Origin: Bradyrhizobium sp. Ec3.3
GTDB taxonomy: Bacteria; Pseudomonadota; Alphaproteobacteria; Rhizobiales; Xanthobacteraceae
DNA: 64,000 bases
Assembly: GCF_000472925.1 (NCBI RefSeq)
Contig: NZ_AXAS01000036.1
Span: forward strand, 42,190-106,189
Direction of reading: 5' to 3'
Shown here: piece after piece, positions 1 to 7,801 of the stretch
How the letters are laid out: every line of letters starts with the position of its first letter
How positions within the stretch are numbered: position 1 is the first letter of the stretch
Program-made: the position numbers and the translations under genes
The notes under the pieces: generated by a model
Told to the model about the DNA's origin: nothing
The model's input: only the letters and a program-made list of their open reading frames with translations
The model's database searches: none

Positions 1-925
1 TCTTGCCGAGCTCCGGCGGCACGACGAGCGATTTCAGCACCGGACCGTAGCCATAATCCTTCAGCATCACGAGCTGGATTTTTGGATCGAGCAGCATCTT
101 GATGAAGCTCGCCGCGAGCGGCGAAGCAGTGGACTTGGCGATCGGACAGGCGGTGGTCAGAAGGGTCGCCGCGCCTTCCTTCGGATAGACGAAGTCGACG
201 GGGAAGCCGGTGTTGGCAAAGCTCTGCACGCGCCCCGTGCCCCACACCGCGATGACGGCCTGGCCGGACTGGAACAGCTCGGTCATCTTGCCCGGCGACG
301 GCTCATAGGCGAGCACGTTCGGATTGATGTCGTTCTTGAAGATCTTGAAACCCACATCGACATTGGCCTCGCCGCCGCCGTTCATCTTGGCGAGCATCAC
401 CAGCGCCTCCAGGCCGTAGGTGTTGTTGATCGGCGGGATCACGAGCTGCTTTGCGTATTTCGGATCCTTCAGATCGTTCCACGAGGTCGGCGGCGCCCAG
501 CCCTTCTCCGTGAACACCTTGGTGTTGTACATCAACCCTGTCGCCACCAGACCGATCGCGACAGCACGATCGTCCTTGAAGCGCGCAGCGTCGTAGAGGT
601 CGGCGGGCAAGCCGTCGAGCTTGCCGCAGAAGCCGAGCTGGATCGCCTGATACATCGGGCCGTCGTCGACGATCGCGACGTCGATCTGCTGATTGCCCTT
701 CTGCGCCTGGAGTTTTGCCAGTGTATCGGTCGAGTTGCCGGCGACGTATTCGACCTTGACGCCGTTCTCCTTCTCGAAATTCGGGATCACCTCGTCGCGG
801 ATCGTCTTCTCGAACGAGCCGCCATAGCCGGCGACATAAAGCGTCTTCTGCTGTGCCGAGACGACCGACGGAGCCGCGGCGAGCGCCGCGATGCTGACCG
901 CTGTCAGAAGGCTGAGAGTCTTCAT
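1..925 (-). CDS. ABC transporter periplasmic substrate-binding protein, polyamine (PotD)-type, C-terminus cut by window edge
   Basis: The reading frame runs leftward from an ATG at 925 off the window edge, so about 308 residues are visible and the C-terminus is missing. It opens with a Sec signal peptide (MKTLSLLTAVSIAALAAA, cleavage likely after VVSA-Q). The mature start LYVAGYGGSFEKTIRDEVIP and later IVDDGPMYQAIQLGFC and TGLMYNTKVF resemble spermidine/putrescine-type solute-binding proteins (bacterial extracellular binding protein family 1/8). It would bind substrate in the periplasm and deliver it to permease and ATPase subunits, which are probably encoded beyond the left edge. A GGAG lies about ten bases before the start. 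It is divergent from the LysR gene at 1197, a common regulator/target arrangement. The ligand cannot be assigned from sequence alone. Confidence 0.88.
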   Translation of the reverse strand, partial: MKTLSLLTAVSIAALAAAPSVVSAQQKTLYVAGYGGSFEKTIRDEVIPNFEKENGVKVEYVAGNSTDTLAKLQAQKGNQQIDVAIVDDGPMYQAIQLGFCGKLDGLPADLYDAARFKDDRAVAIGLVATGLMYNTKVFTEKGWAPPTSWNDLKDPKYAKQLVIPPINNTYGLEALVMLAKMNGGGEANVDVGFKIFKNDINPNVLAYEPSPGKMTELFQSGQAVIAVWGTGRVQSFANTGFPVDFVYPKEGAATLLTTACPIAKSTASPLAASFIKMLLDPKIQLVMLKDYGYGPVLKSLVVPPELGK

Positions 926-1196
926 AAGGACCAATCTCCAATACCGGGATGAGGTGACGTGTCGACGATCAGACGGCCGAAGCGCACCCGCGTTCCCCTC
1001 GGCGCAAATCCCGCTCCGACCAGGGCTCCGGCCCCTGCTCACGGGTTTTGATGCGATCGGCAGGCTTTTAGGCCCCGATCTGCCGAAAAAGCGGGCTGTC
1101 TCCAGCGCTGATGAAAAAGATCGCAGAGCTATACTTCCATCGTCCAATGAATAATGGCACCCTCTGCATGCCGAAATGTTATGAAGAGCATACGGA
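926..1196. promoter_or_regulatory. divergent intergenic promoter region between binding-protein gene and LysR gene
   Basis: This 271-base spacer separates two divergent starts and should hold both promoters and the LysR operator. No perfect LysR T-N11-A dyad stood out by eye. The 1120-1190 part is more AT-rich than its surroundings and is the likeliest control region. Confidence 0.5.
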
Positions 1197-2096
1197 ATGG
1201 CGCGGATCAATTCGCGGCAGGTGGAAGCCTTCCGCGCGATGATGCTGACCGGCAGCGTGACCGAGGCCGCGAAGTTGATGGTCGTGACGCAGCCGGCGGT
1301 CAGCCGGCTACTCCGCGACTTCCAGGCGCTCTTGAAGATGGAGTTGTTCGAGCGGCGTGGCACCGGGCTCGTGCCGACCGCAGCCGCAACGGCGCTCTAT
1401 ACCGAAGTGGAGCGGTCCTTCGTCGGCCTCGAACGTATCACTGCCGCCGCCGAGGAAATCCGCGGCCGCCGCACCGGCTCATTGCGGATCGCCGCGTTGC
1501 CGGCGCTCGCGAACGGTTACCTGCCGCGGCTCGCCGGGCATTTCCTGAAAGAGCGGCCCAACCTCAACCTCGCCTTCTTCGGCGTGATCTCGCCGATCGT
1601 GGTCGACTGGGTGCTGAACAATCAGTGCGACATCGGTTTTGCCGAGGTGCCGATTGCCCATTCCGGCCTGCCAAGTCTGCGGCTGCCGCCGCTGGCGCGC
1701 GTCGCGGTGCTGCCGGCCGGGCATCGTCTCGCAGAAAAGGAAGTGCTGGAGCCGCGCGATTTCGAGGGCGAGACGTTCATATCGCTCTCGGCGGGATCTG
1801 CGAGCCGGCATCTCGTCGACCAGGTCTTCCACCGCAACGACGTCCGCCGCGTGCTGCGCGTCGAGACCACGCTGTCGGAGATCATGTGCGGAATGGTATC
1901 GTCGGGACTCGGGGTTGCGATCTGCGACCCCTTCACGGCGCAGGAGTTCTCGACCCGCGGCGTCATCGTGCGCCGCTTCCTGCCACGCATCGACTTCGAA
2001 TTCTCCGCCGTCTTTCCCGCCCAGCGCAGCCCCTCGCCGGTGGCGCTCGATCTGGTCGAGGTCCTGCGGCGCGCGCTGGAGGAGATGGAGGGATGA
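1197..2096 (+). CDS. LysR-family transcriptional regulator
   Basis: A 299-residue protein of normal LysR length. Residues about 5-64 form the winged helix-turn-helix: QVEAFRAMMLTGSVTEAAKL, then QPAVSRLLRDFQ as the recognition helix and LFERRGTGLVPT as the wing. Residues about 90-295 form the periplasmic-binding-fold effector domain (GSLRIAALPALANGYLPRL). The style resembles OccR/NocR-like regulators. It is transcribed divergently from the polyamine-type binding protein and probably controls it in response to the transported compound; that is inference from position. The ATG at 1197 is chosen because the HTH begins six residues later. Only a weak purine-rich stretch precedes it. Confidence 0.9.
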   Translation: MARINSRQVEAFRAMMLTGSVTEAAKLMVVTQPAVSRLLRDFQALLKMELFERRGTGLVPTAAATALYTEVERSFVGLERITAAAEEIRGRRTGSLRIAALPALANGYLPRLAGHFLKERPNLNLAFFGVISPIVVDWVLNNQCDIGFAEVPIAHSGLPSLRLPPLARVAVLPAGHRLAEKEVLEPRDFEGETFISLSAGSASRHLVDQVFHRNDVRRVLRVETTLSEIMCGMVSSGLGVAICDPFTAQEFSTRGVIVRRFLPRIDFEFSAVFPAQRSPSPVALDLVEVLRRALEEMEG

Positions 2097-2332
2097 GTGA
2101 GCGCGAGATGGCTTGGCCTGGCCGAAGCTCGCGGACACAACGCCCGCCTTCGCCCTGCGAAAAAGCTTCGCCTCGCGCGCTGGGGCCGTTCCCTCTCTAC
2201 TGCCACTCCATTGAATGCCCGAAGGGACAACCGATTGGCTGAGGCGGACGCGGTGTTCCCAGCCACAGCCGCATTACCTGGGAAAAACCGGCAAAAGGCA
2301 TTTGAAAGCCAAAAATGCCATCTAATCTCTGC

Positions 2333-2425
2333 ATGATGAGTCGGGGGTTAGCTGTGGGCGTTTATTTGTTATCCCTCGCCGCCTGCCTGGTCGCTATGCT
2401 TCTCTTTTTGGCATTCTGCCGATAA
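2333..2425 (+). CDS. possible 30-residue hydrophobic membrane miniprotein
   Basis: An ATG at 2333 (second ATG at 2336, GTG at 2354) opens a 30-codon frame ending in TAA. From about residue 8 onward it is almost wholly hydrophobic (GVYLLSLAACLVAMLLFLAF) and ends CR, so it would form one membrane helix. No good Shine-Dalgarno sequence precedes the first ATG. Chance hydrophobic frames do occur, so this is a weak call, supported partly by a second ORF of the same kind at 2548. Confidence 0.35.
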   Translation: MMSRGLAVGVYLLSLAACLVAMLLFLAFCR

Positions 2426-2547
2426 GGCCGACAGCGGACACATTTGTTGCCACTAGTCCTCAACCGAACGCGGAAACGACGGTTCCTTGAGGATGTTTTT
2501 GACTGTGCAGGAATGAGCGCGTTCACTCCCGTGAGGAGGTGGATGTT

Positions 2548-2631
2548 TTGCTCGCCTGGATCTTCGCTCTTGTCGTTGCCTTAAGCGTGGCGGTTCTCGT
2601 TGCCCACGTGATTGACGCGATGCGTACTTGA
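2548..2631 (+). CDS. probable 27-residue single-helix membrane miniprotein with TTG start
   Basis: A strong ribosome-binding site AGGAGGT (2534-2540) stands seven bases before TTG at 2548. The frame encodes 27 residues: a continuous hydrophobic helix (WIFALVVALSVAVLVAHVI) followed by a short polar tail DAMRT and TGA. The near-perfect SD and compact one-helix layout make it look translated. No function can be assigned. An ATG at 2543, between the SD and the TTG, is out of frame. Confidence 0.5.
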   Translation: MLAWIFALVVALSVAVLVAHVIDAMRT

Positions 2632-2868
2632 TTGCGCGATTGCAGTCAGTGCAGGTATTTGAGTGCGCTCCATGGCCGCTATCATCTGTCAGCTGGTCTA
2701 ATGGGTCGTCCGCGATCTCGATGGGGTTAGGTTCGGAGCACCGCCCTTAGCCTTCGGTACGCAATGGTTCGGCTTGCATGCCTCGGTGGCTTGTGCACTC
2801 GGCCCGAGATAGATCCTCGTTAGCCGGGGCTGGAAGTCGCAATTCATCGACAGTCAATTTTCCCGGAT

Positions 2869-2900
2869 GGCCGCAGGAAGGGGTAGGCCTGCGGCCTTTT
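2869..2900 (+). terminator. rho-independent terminator-like hairpin
   Basis: GGCCGCAGG (2869-2877) pairs with CCTGCGGCC (2888-2896) around a ten-base loop and is followed by TTTT. It could end transcription of the small ORFs upstream. It lies just before the small ORF at 2925. Confidence 0.6.
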
Positions 2901-2924
2901 CAACTGCATTCATGAAAGCGGGGA

Positions 2925-3092
2925 ATGGTGACAACAGTCATAAGGAATTTGCTTTCACGGAAGCAGGCGCTTGTCGATCAGCTTGGGAAGACTAGCGCCG
3001 TTGACGAGCGAGAAAAAATCGAAGGTCAGCTTGAGCAGATCAATACCGCCTTGCATTTTCTCGACAAGCCCGAACCGAAGAGCGGAGAATGA
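2925..3092 (+). CDS. small hypothetical protein, 55 residues, charged helical
   Basis: An ATG at 2925 opens a 55-residue frame that looks coding: a basic N-terminus (VIRNLLSRKQALVDQL), then an acidic/amphipathic helix (VDEREKIEGQLEQINTALHF) and a polar tail ending KPEPKSGE. The heptad-like spacing of L and I suggests a short coiled coil. A purine-rich AAAGCGGGGA directly abuts the start, which is closer than ideal; GTG at 2928 is an alternative start. Function unknown. An antisense frame over the same bases (2955-3188, minus) is judged the shadow. Confidence 0.5.
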   Translation: MVTTVIRNLLSRKQALVDQLGKTSAVDEREKIEGQLEQINTALHFLDKPEPKSGE

Positions 3093-3342
3093 CCGTCTGA
3101 ACGGCGCGAAGTTGCTCGACCTCATCGGCCCGCCCGCGTGAACCGGCGGGCCTTCGCAACTCCCGACACTGTCACAAGACCGTGGCATGACCGTTGCATA
3201 TTAAACCCAACTGGGATTTCAGTGCCCAGTTGGAGATTAGATCGCTGCGGGGACCCGTGGCATTTCGAGCCCGGCAGCCTGATTTCTTGTTGCTCCATGG
3301 CGCACGCACACATGCGCAAGGTAAGAACAAAAGGGCAAGAAC

Positions 3343-3576
3343 ATGAGCGATAACCTACCGTCTGCGCCGAGATTTATGGTGCGGCAGGCCTCTCAGGGCT
3401 GGATGGTCTACGATCGACAACGTAAAGGGCCCGCATTAGTCGGGGCTAATCTAGCTCCAGCGGTCAATCTGACGAAAGACCAGGCCGAGCGCGTCCAGCG
3501 GTCGCTAGCCGCCGGCCTTGGGCCGCAAGCCATCATCGTGTCAAATAGATCCGATCGCCTCTTCGTTAGTCGTTAG
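3343..3576 (+). CDS. small conserved hypothetical protein, 77 residues
   Basis: The 77-residue product has a recognisable pattern: FMVRQASQGWMVYDRQRKGPA, then LTKDQAERVQRSLA and a short basic end. From memory, short proteins with the same 'Q-G-W-M-V-x-D-R' opening occur in Bradyrhizobium genomes, usually unannotated. There is no signal peptide or membrane helix. Base composition is less GC-rich than the flanking core genes, which fits an accessory origin. The start ATG has only a weak purine stretch (aagggcaaga) upstream. Confidence 0.6.
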   Translation: MSDNLPSAPRFMVRQASQGWMVYDRQRKGPALVGANLAPAVNLTKDQAERVQRSLAAGLGPQAIIVSNRSDRLFVSR

Positions 3577-3763
3577 CGCTATGTGTGCCCGCTCCAGTTT
3601 TAGTCTCTAGACCGCCGTTAATGCGCCGCCAAAGCTCCCACGGGGTGCCAGCCGACACCGTTTGGGCCTTCCGTTTTGCCGTAGCGTCGTTGGCGCATTC
3701 AAACTCTACCGCACCGACCAGGTTGCCGCGTTCATCCAGAATGTGGAGACGGTAATGGGTCAT
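3566..3763 (-). CDS. small conserved hypothetical protein, 65 residues
   Basis: Read from the ATG at 3763, the protein is THYRLHILDERGNLVGAVE, then FECANDATAKRKAQTVSAG and WELWRRI. The layout 'YRLYILD..G.L.GAV...C.DD..A...A......ELWRR' is a familiar short Bradyrhizobium family: a beta hairpin, a helix, then a W-E-L-W-R-R strand. The frame extends up to 3832, but the conserved part begins at the internal ATG, which is therefore preferred. It converges with and overlaps the 3343 gene by 11 bases. Function unknown. Confidence 0.62.
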   Translation of the reverse strand: MTHYRLHILDERGNLVGAVEFECANDATAKRKAQTVSAGTPWELWRRINGGLETKTGAGTHSAND

Positions 3764-4147
3764 TGCACATCCGTGCTTAGGCCCGACATTTTCTATCCCC
3801 CCTGCTAAGCGAGCTTTGCAAGCCCCATGCATTCCAATCGGACACTCGCACTAAAGAAAGCCCGCCATTGGCGACGGGCTCAAGGCTAAGGGAGAGTAAG
3901 ACGCCATGAAGGCGCACCCAAAGCGTACGGCGATTCCCAATGATGCGCTGTGTCGCAATTCACACTGTGGACAAGAAAGCATCCCTGGCGCTGAAGAATA
4001 AGCAAGGCTGGGGACGGCCTTTTGGAGAACCGATAGAGGCGGACTGCCGCAAGCTGGTCGCGCGGCGGATGCCGGCGCCGCGACGGCGCTGGGGGCGATG
4101 GAGGGGCGAGCTTCGTTGCGCAGCCTCTTGACGAGTACAGATCAGTC
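3764..4147. other. spacer without a supported gene
   Basis: Frames on both strands here (for example 3940-4131 plus and 3886-4257 minus) are rich in Arg and Pro and have no domain pattern. A short GCCCG/CGGGC hairpin lies near 3860-3879. Nothing else was supported. Confidence 0.5.
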
Positions 4148-5095
4148 TCAAGTTGCGGCCGCCGCCTGGTACAGGCGGTCGCGCAACCAGGCGTGACCTG
4201 CGTCCTCCTGGTTGCGCGGATGCCATAGCGCGACGATGCTTGCGGGTGGCAAATCAAGCGGCGGTGGCATGAGGTCGAGTTCGTGGGCGAAACGCATCAG
4301 GAACCGCCGTGGCAGCGTGCAGATGCAATCGCTGTTCGCGAGGATCACGGGAGCGAGCGCATAGGTTTGAATCGAGACAGCGACACGCCTGGAGCGGCCG
4401 CGCGCGGCAAGCGCCTCGTCGACGAGGCCTGAGAACCCGCCGCCGTCCGCGGAGATCAGCAGATGGTCGAGCGCGCAAAACGCGTCGAGATCAAGCGTGC
4501 CGGTGCCGCGCGGATGGTCTTTGCGCTGCGCAGTCAGGAAGCTGTCCTCGAAGAGCGGACGCTGCATCAGCTCGCCGCTCGTCCGGCCGGGCCCCGTTAC
4601 GAGGATGTCAATCTCGCCACGTTCGAGACGATCGACGATGTCGGGCGTGGGGTGGACAAGGGCGAGCCGCGTGCGAGGAGCCACCGCCGTTAATCGTGCA
4701 ACAAAACCCGGCGCGAGCGTCACCGCCGGATTCTCGTGAATGGCAACGACGAAGGTGCGCTGGGCTCGCGCCGGGTCGAAGACAGCTGGTCCCTCCACCA
4801 TGCGGCGCAGCTTGCCGAGCACCTCTGCAAGCTCCGTCTGCAACTCGCTCGCTCTCGTCGTCGGTACCACGCCGCGGCCCGCTGCCGCAGGCGCGAAGAG
4901 CGGATCAGCGAAGATCTGTCGCAGCCGGTTCAGCCGGGCCGACAGCGCCGGCTGGCCGATGTTCAGCCGCGACGCCGCGCGGGTGACGTTGCGCTCGCGC
5001 AAGAGGGCCTCCAGGGCGAGCAGAAGACCGACATCGATCTCGGCCAGATCGGTATCGTCGCCAGGCCGTCCTCGACCGTTTTCCATATCCAGCAT
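4148..5095 (-). CDS. LysR-family transcriptional regulator (NodD-like branch)
   Basis: A 315-residue protein from ATG 5095, chosen because GGAG sits eight bases upstream; TTG 5113 and ATG 5086 are alternatives. The helix-turn-helix is LLLALEALLRERNVTRAASR followed by QPALSARLNRLRQIFADPLF, the arrangement seen in NodD/LeuO-type LysR proteins. The rest is a substrate-binding fold (VVAIHENPAVTLAPGFVARL and IDILVTGPGRTSGELMQRPL). It is divergent from the MBL hydrolase and alpha/beta hydrolase genes at 5339-7307, so it is the likely local regulator of that pair. The inducing molecule is unknown. Confidence 0.88.
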   Translation of the reverse strand: MLDMENGRGRPGDDTDLAEIDVGLLLALEALLRERNVTRAASRLNIGQPALSARLNRLRQIFADPLFAPAAAGRGVVPTTRASELQTELAEVLGKLRRMVEGPAVFDPARAQRTFVVAIHENPAVTLAPGFVARLTAVAPRTRLALVHPTPDIVDRLERGEIDILVTGPGRTSGELMQRPLFEDSFLTAQRKDHPRGTGTLDLDAFCALDHLLISADGGGFSGLVDEALAARGRSRRVAVSIQTYALAPVILANSDCICTLPRRFLMRFAHELDLMPPPLDLPPASIVALWHPRNQEDAGHAWLRDRLYQAAAAT

Positions 5096-5338
5096 CGCGC
5101 CAGCTCCGTTCAAGGCAGAAGATCCTGACCGGACGAGCCGCCAAGGTAAGGCCTTGACGAGGGTCTGAAAAGGCGCGTTCCGCGGAAAGGCGCTCCATCA
5201 ACGGCATCGATGAGACCTATCAGGCCCACGGCCCTCCCGGCGATATGGCCCGGCGCGTAGCTCATTGGCTACGGCGGCAAGTCCAGGACGTCGGCAATCA
5301 CGCCACGTCCGGCGCCGACCGAAGCAGAGGAGGCCTCA

Positions 5339-6274
5339 GTGACGAAGGAGACGAAAACGTATCATATCGGTGACGCAGCCATCACGCGGATCGACGAGTT
5401 GAGCCTTGCGGCCTTTCAATTCGGCACGCTCTATCCCGGCGGGGACCCGCGAGCGCTGGAGCGCCATCAGGGACGGCTTGAGGCCGGATCGTTCGATCCC
5501 GCAACCGGCACGTTCATTCAGAGCATCCACAGCTGGCTGGTCAGGACGCCGCAGCACACGATCCTGATCGACACGGCGACCGGCAACGACAAGAACCGGC
5601 CCGACATGCCACCGCTCGATCGGCTCAACGAGCCCTTCCTCGCGCGGCTGGCGGCGGCAGGTGTTGCGCCGGAAGAGGTCGACCATGTGCTCCTCACCCA
5701 TGTCCACGCCGATCACGTCGGCTGGAACACGCGCCTCGTCGATGGCCGCTGGAGACCGACCTTCCCCAACGCGACCTACATCTTCTCCCGCGTCGAGCAG
5801 GCCTATGGCGAGAGCCTTGCCAAAGGCGCGGAGCCCACGGGAGCCGCCCGTCCCGATCCTGCCTTGGGTCCCGCGCTGCGCAAGCCGGCCGATCGCGTCT
5901 ATGACGACAGTGTGCGGCCGGTGATCGAGGCCGGCCTGGCGCGATTCATCGCGGTAGACGGCAGTGAGGTCCTGGAGGGGATTTCCTTCATCCCAACGCC
6001 GGGCCACAGCGTCGACCACGCCTCCATCCGTCTCGTCTCGCGCGGCGAGCAAGGGCTGTTCGCGGGCGACGTGATGCATCATCCGCTACAGGTCTATGAG
6101 CCCTTGCTCAATTCCTGCTTCTGCGAATTCCCCGAAGCGGCCCTTCGCTCGCGCAACTTTGTCCTGGAGGACGCGGCCGAGAGTGGCGCGACCGTCTTCA
6201 CCACCCACTTCGCGCAGTCCTCCGTCGGCCGCATCAAGCGCACCGGCGGGCGCTTCGCCTGGCGATTCCTCTGA
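5339..6274 (+). CDS. MBL-fold metallohydrolase
   Basis: A 311-residue metallo-beta-lactamase-fold hydrolase. The metal site is complete: H121-x-H123-x-D125-H126 (LLTHVHADHVGWN), H223 in PGHSVDHAS, D244 in LFAGDVMHHP and H290 in TTHFAQ. The layout resembles the quorum-quenching lactonase/AHL-lactonase-like and AttM-like group, but substrate cannot be assigned. The start is GTG at 5339, preceded by a strong GAGGAGG. No signal peptide, so cytoplasmic. It is followed 16 bases later by an alpha/beta hydrolase, probably in one operon, and a divergent LysR gene lies upstream; together they suggest an inducible degradation or detoxification unit. Confidence 0.9.
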   Translation: MTKETKTYHIGDAAITRIDELSLAAFQFGTLYPGGDPRALERHQGRLEAGSFDPATGTFIQSIHSWLVRTPQHTILIDTATGNDKNRPDMPPLDRLNEPFLARLAAAGVAPEEVDHVLLTHVHADHVGWNTRLVDGRWRPTFPNATYIFSRVEQAYGESLAKGAEPTGAARPDPALGPALRKPADRVYDDSVRPVIEAGLARFIAVDGSEVLEGISFIPTPGHSVDHASIRLVSRGEQGLFAGDVMHHPLQVYEPLLNSCFCEFPEAALRSRNFVLEDAAESGATVFTTHFAQSSVGRIKRTGGRFAWRFL

Positions 6275-6290
6275 TCAAAGGAGAGCAATC

Positions 6291-7307
6291 ATGGACCAGA
6301 ACGTTCTTGCACATGCATACGCGCCCGACCTCGTGGTCGAGGACTTCATGATCCCGAGCGACACGGCCGGCATTTCGCTTCACCTGCGCAACAAGCGAGC
6401 CGCCGCGCAAAAGGCTTTCTCCGCCGAGCGCACCATCCTGATGGTGCATGGCGCGACCTATTCGTCGGCAAGCCTTTTCGATGTGCCGCTTGGCGGCCGC
6501 TCCTTCATGGATCATCTCGCCGTGCAGGGCTACGACGTCTTCGCACTCGACGTACGCGGTTATGGCGGATCGACCCGGCCGCCGGAGATGAACGCACCGG
6601 CGCAGGACTCCGAGCCCCTTGTTCGCACCGATGTCGCCGTGCGCGACCTCACCAGTGCGGTCGAGCACATCCTCAAGCGCCGCGGCATCCCGCGCCTCAA
6701 TCTCGTCGCCATGTCCTGGGGCGGCTCGGTGGCCGGTGCCTACACCGCTAGCAACAACGGCAAGGTCCTGAAGCTCGCGCTGATTGCGCCGCTGTGGCTG
6801 CTGAAAACCCCTGCTCCGATCGATTCTGGAGGTGCCCTCGGCGCCTATCGCAAGGTCCCTGTGCTGGATTTCAGGGAGCGCTGGCTTGCGGCTGCGCCGG
6901 AGGCCGCGCGTGAGAGCCTTGTCCCGGAAGGCTGGTTCGAGCGCTGGGCGGAGGCCTCACTCGCAACGGATGCGCAGGGTAATGCCGAACGCCCCCGCGT
7001 GATGCGCGCGGTGAACGGTCCCATCCAGGATATCCGCGACTACTGGGCTGCCGGCAAAGCGTTCTATGACGCGAGCGATATTCGCGTCCCAGTGCTCCTC
7101 GTCCACGCGGAATGGGACCGGGACGTGACCATGGCTTCAACGCAGGACTTCTTCCTCTCGCTCAAGCGGGCGCCATATCGGCGATGGGTGGAAATCGGCG
7201 AAGGCACGCACATGGTGCTCCTCGAAAAGAACCGCCTGCAGGCCTTCGATGCCGTCAGTCAGTTCCTCGCCGAGGCGTACGCTCCGGCCGCTACTCCGCG
7301 AGGATGA
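6291..7307 (+). CDS. alpha/beta-fold hydrolase
   Basis: A 338-residue alpha/beta hydrolase starting at ATG 6291 with AAAGGAGAG upstream. The oxyanion region is LMVHGATYSS, the nucleophile elbow is M-S142-W-G-G, the probable acid is D276 or D278 in VHAEWDRDV, and the base is H307 in EGTHMVL. A conserved LDVRGYGGS strand/turn is present, as in epoxide hydrolase/haloalkane dehalogenase-like proteins. There is no export signal. It follows the MBL hydrolase closely and probably shares its promoter, so two hydrolytic steps on one substrate are likely. Substrate unknown. Confidence 0.9.
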   Translation: MDQNVLAHAYAPDLVVEDFMIPSDTAGISLHLRNKRAAAQKAFSAERTILMVHGATYSSASLFDVPLGGRSFMDHLAVQGYDVFALDVRGYGGSTRPPEMNAPAQDSEPLVRTDVAVRDLTSAVEHILKRRGIPRLNLVAMSWGGSVAGAYTASNNGKVLKLALIAPLWLLKTPAPIDSGGALGAYRKVPVLDFRERWLAAAPEAARESLVPEGWFERWAEASLATDAQGNAERPRVMRAVNGPIQDIRDYWAAGKAFYDASDIRVPVLLVHAEWDRDVTMASTQDFFLSLKRAPYRRWVEIGEGTHMVLLEKNRLQAFDAVSQFLAEAYAPAATPRG

Positions 7308-7801
7308 CCCTCGGCCCGCGCCATCCATGATTGCGTCGTATGATGGCGTCGCGCTCGGACGCCCGACAGGGTCTGCGACCGACATCCCAGTGCGCGGAGC
7401 TGGCCGCGCATCTGGACCGACGCGCGGAGGGAACAGGTGTCAGTTGAACAGATCCGGCTCCGCTTCGGTGATCCAGTCCCAGAGCGGCTGGAAGCTGAAA
7501 TAGCCGCCCCTGTGCGTCCCCACCTGGCTTGAGGTCAACTTGGCGATCTCATGCGGGATCGGCTTTGTTGTGCCGGCCGCGTCCGCAAGCAATTGCGTCC
7601 GCGCCCCGGCTGGACACCCGGAACAGGATATTGCCAGGACGACCGCCGCCGGACTCTGATCTTGACGGGGAAAAAATTTCGATTTGAGACCACTATTTTT
7701 TTGACCTCTTCCTACGGATCGGCATGATGGCTGCGCGAGTGGCAAGTTTGGCACTCCCCTCTGATCCGCCGTAGAGTGAGCCCTGGGTTGGATTGCATGC
7801 C
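7308..7801. other. gene-poor spacer with a possible C-terminal gene remnant on the minus strand (7440-7640)
   Basis: No intact gene was found. The minus strand from about 7640 to 7440 encodes a coding-like tail, including SSQVGTHRGGYFSFQPLWDW and ending EPDLFN before a TGA, but no start or recognisable N-terminal domain lies upstream in frame. It may be the C-terminus of a deleted gene. The remainder (7650-7800) is AT-richer and probably carries the promoter of the cyclase gene. Confidence 0.3.

Noticed and set aside
3940..4131. 63-codon plus-strand ORF in the spacer before the NodD-like LysR gene
   Set aside because: No SD, Arg/Trp-rich, no pattern of a real protein.
5114..5338. Plus-strand frame reading ETYQAHGPPGDMARRVAHWL upstream of the MBL hydrolase
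   Set aside because: No start or family match; it overlaps the divergent promoter region and the GTG start with a strong SD, so it is probably chance.
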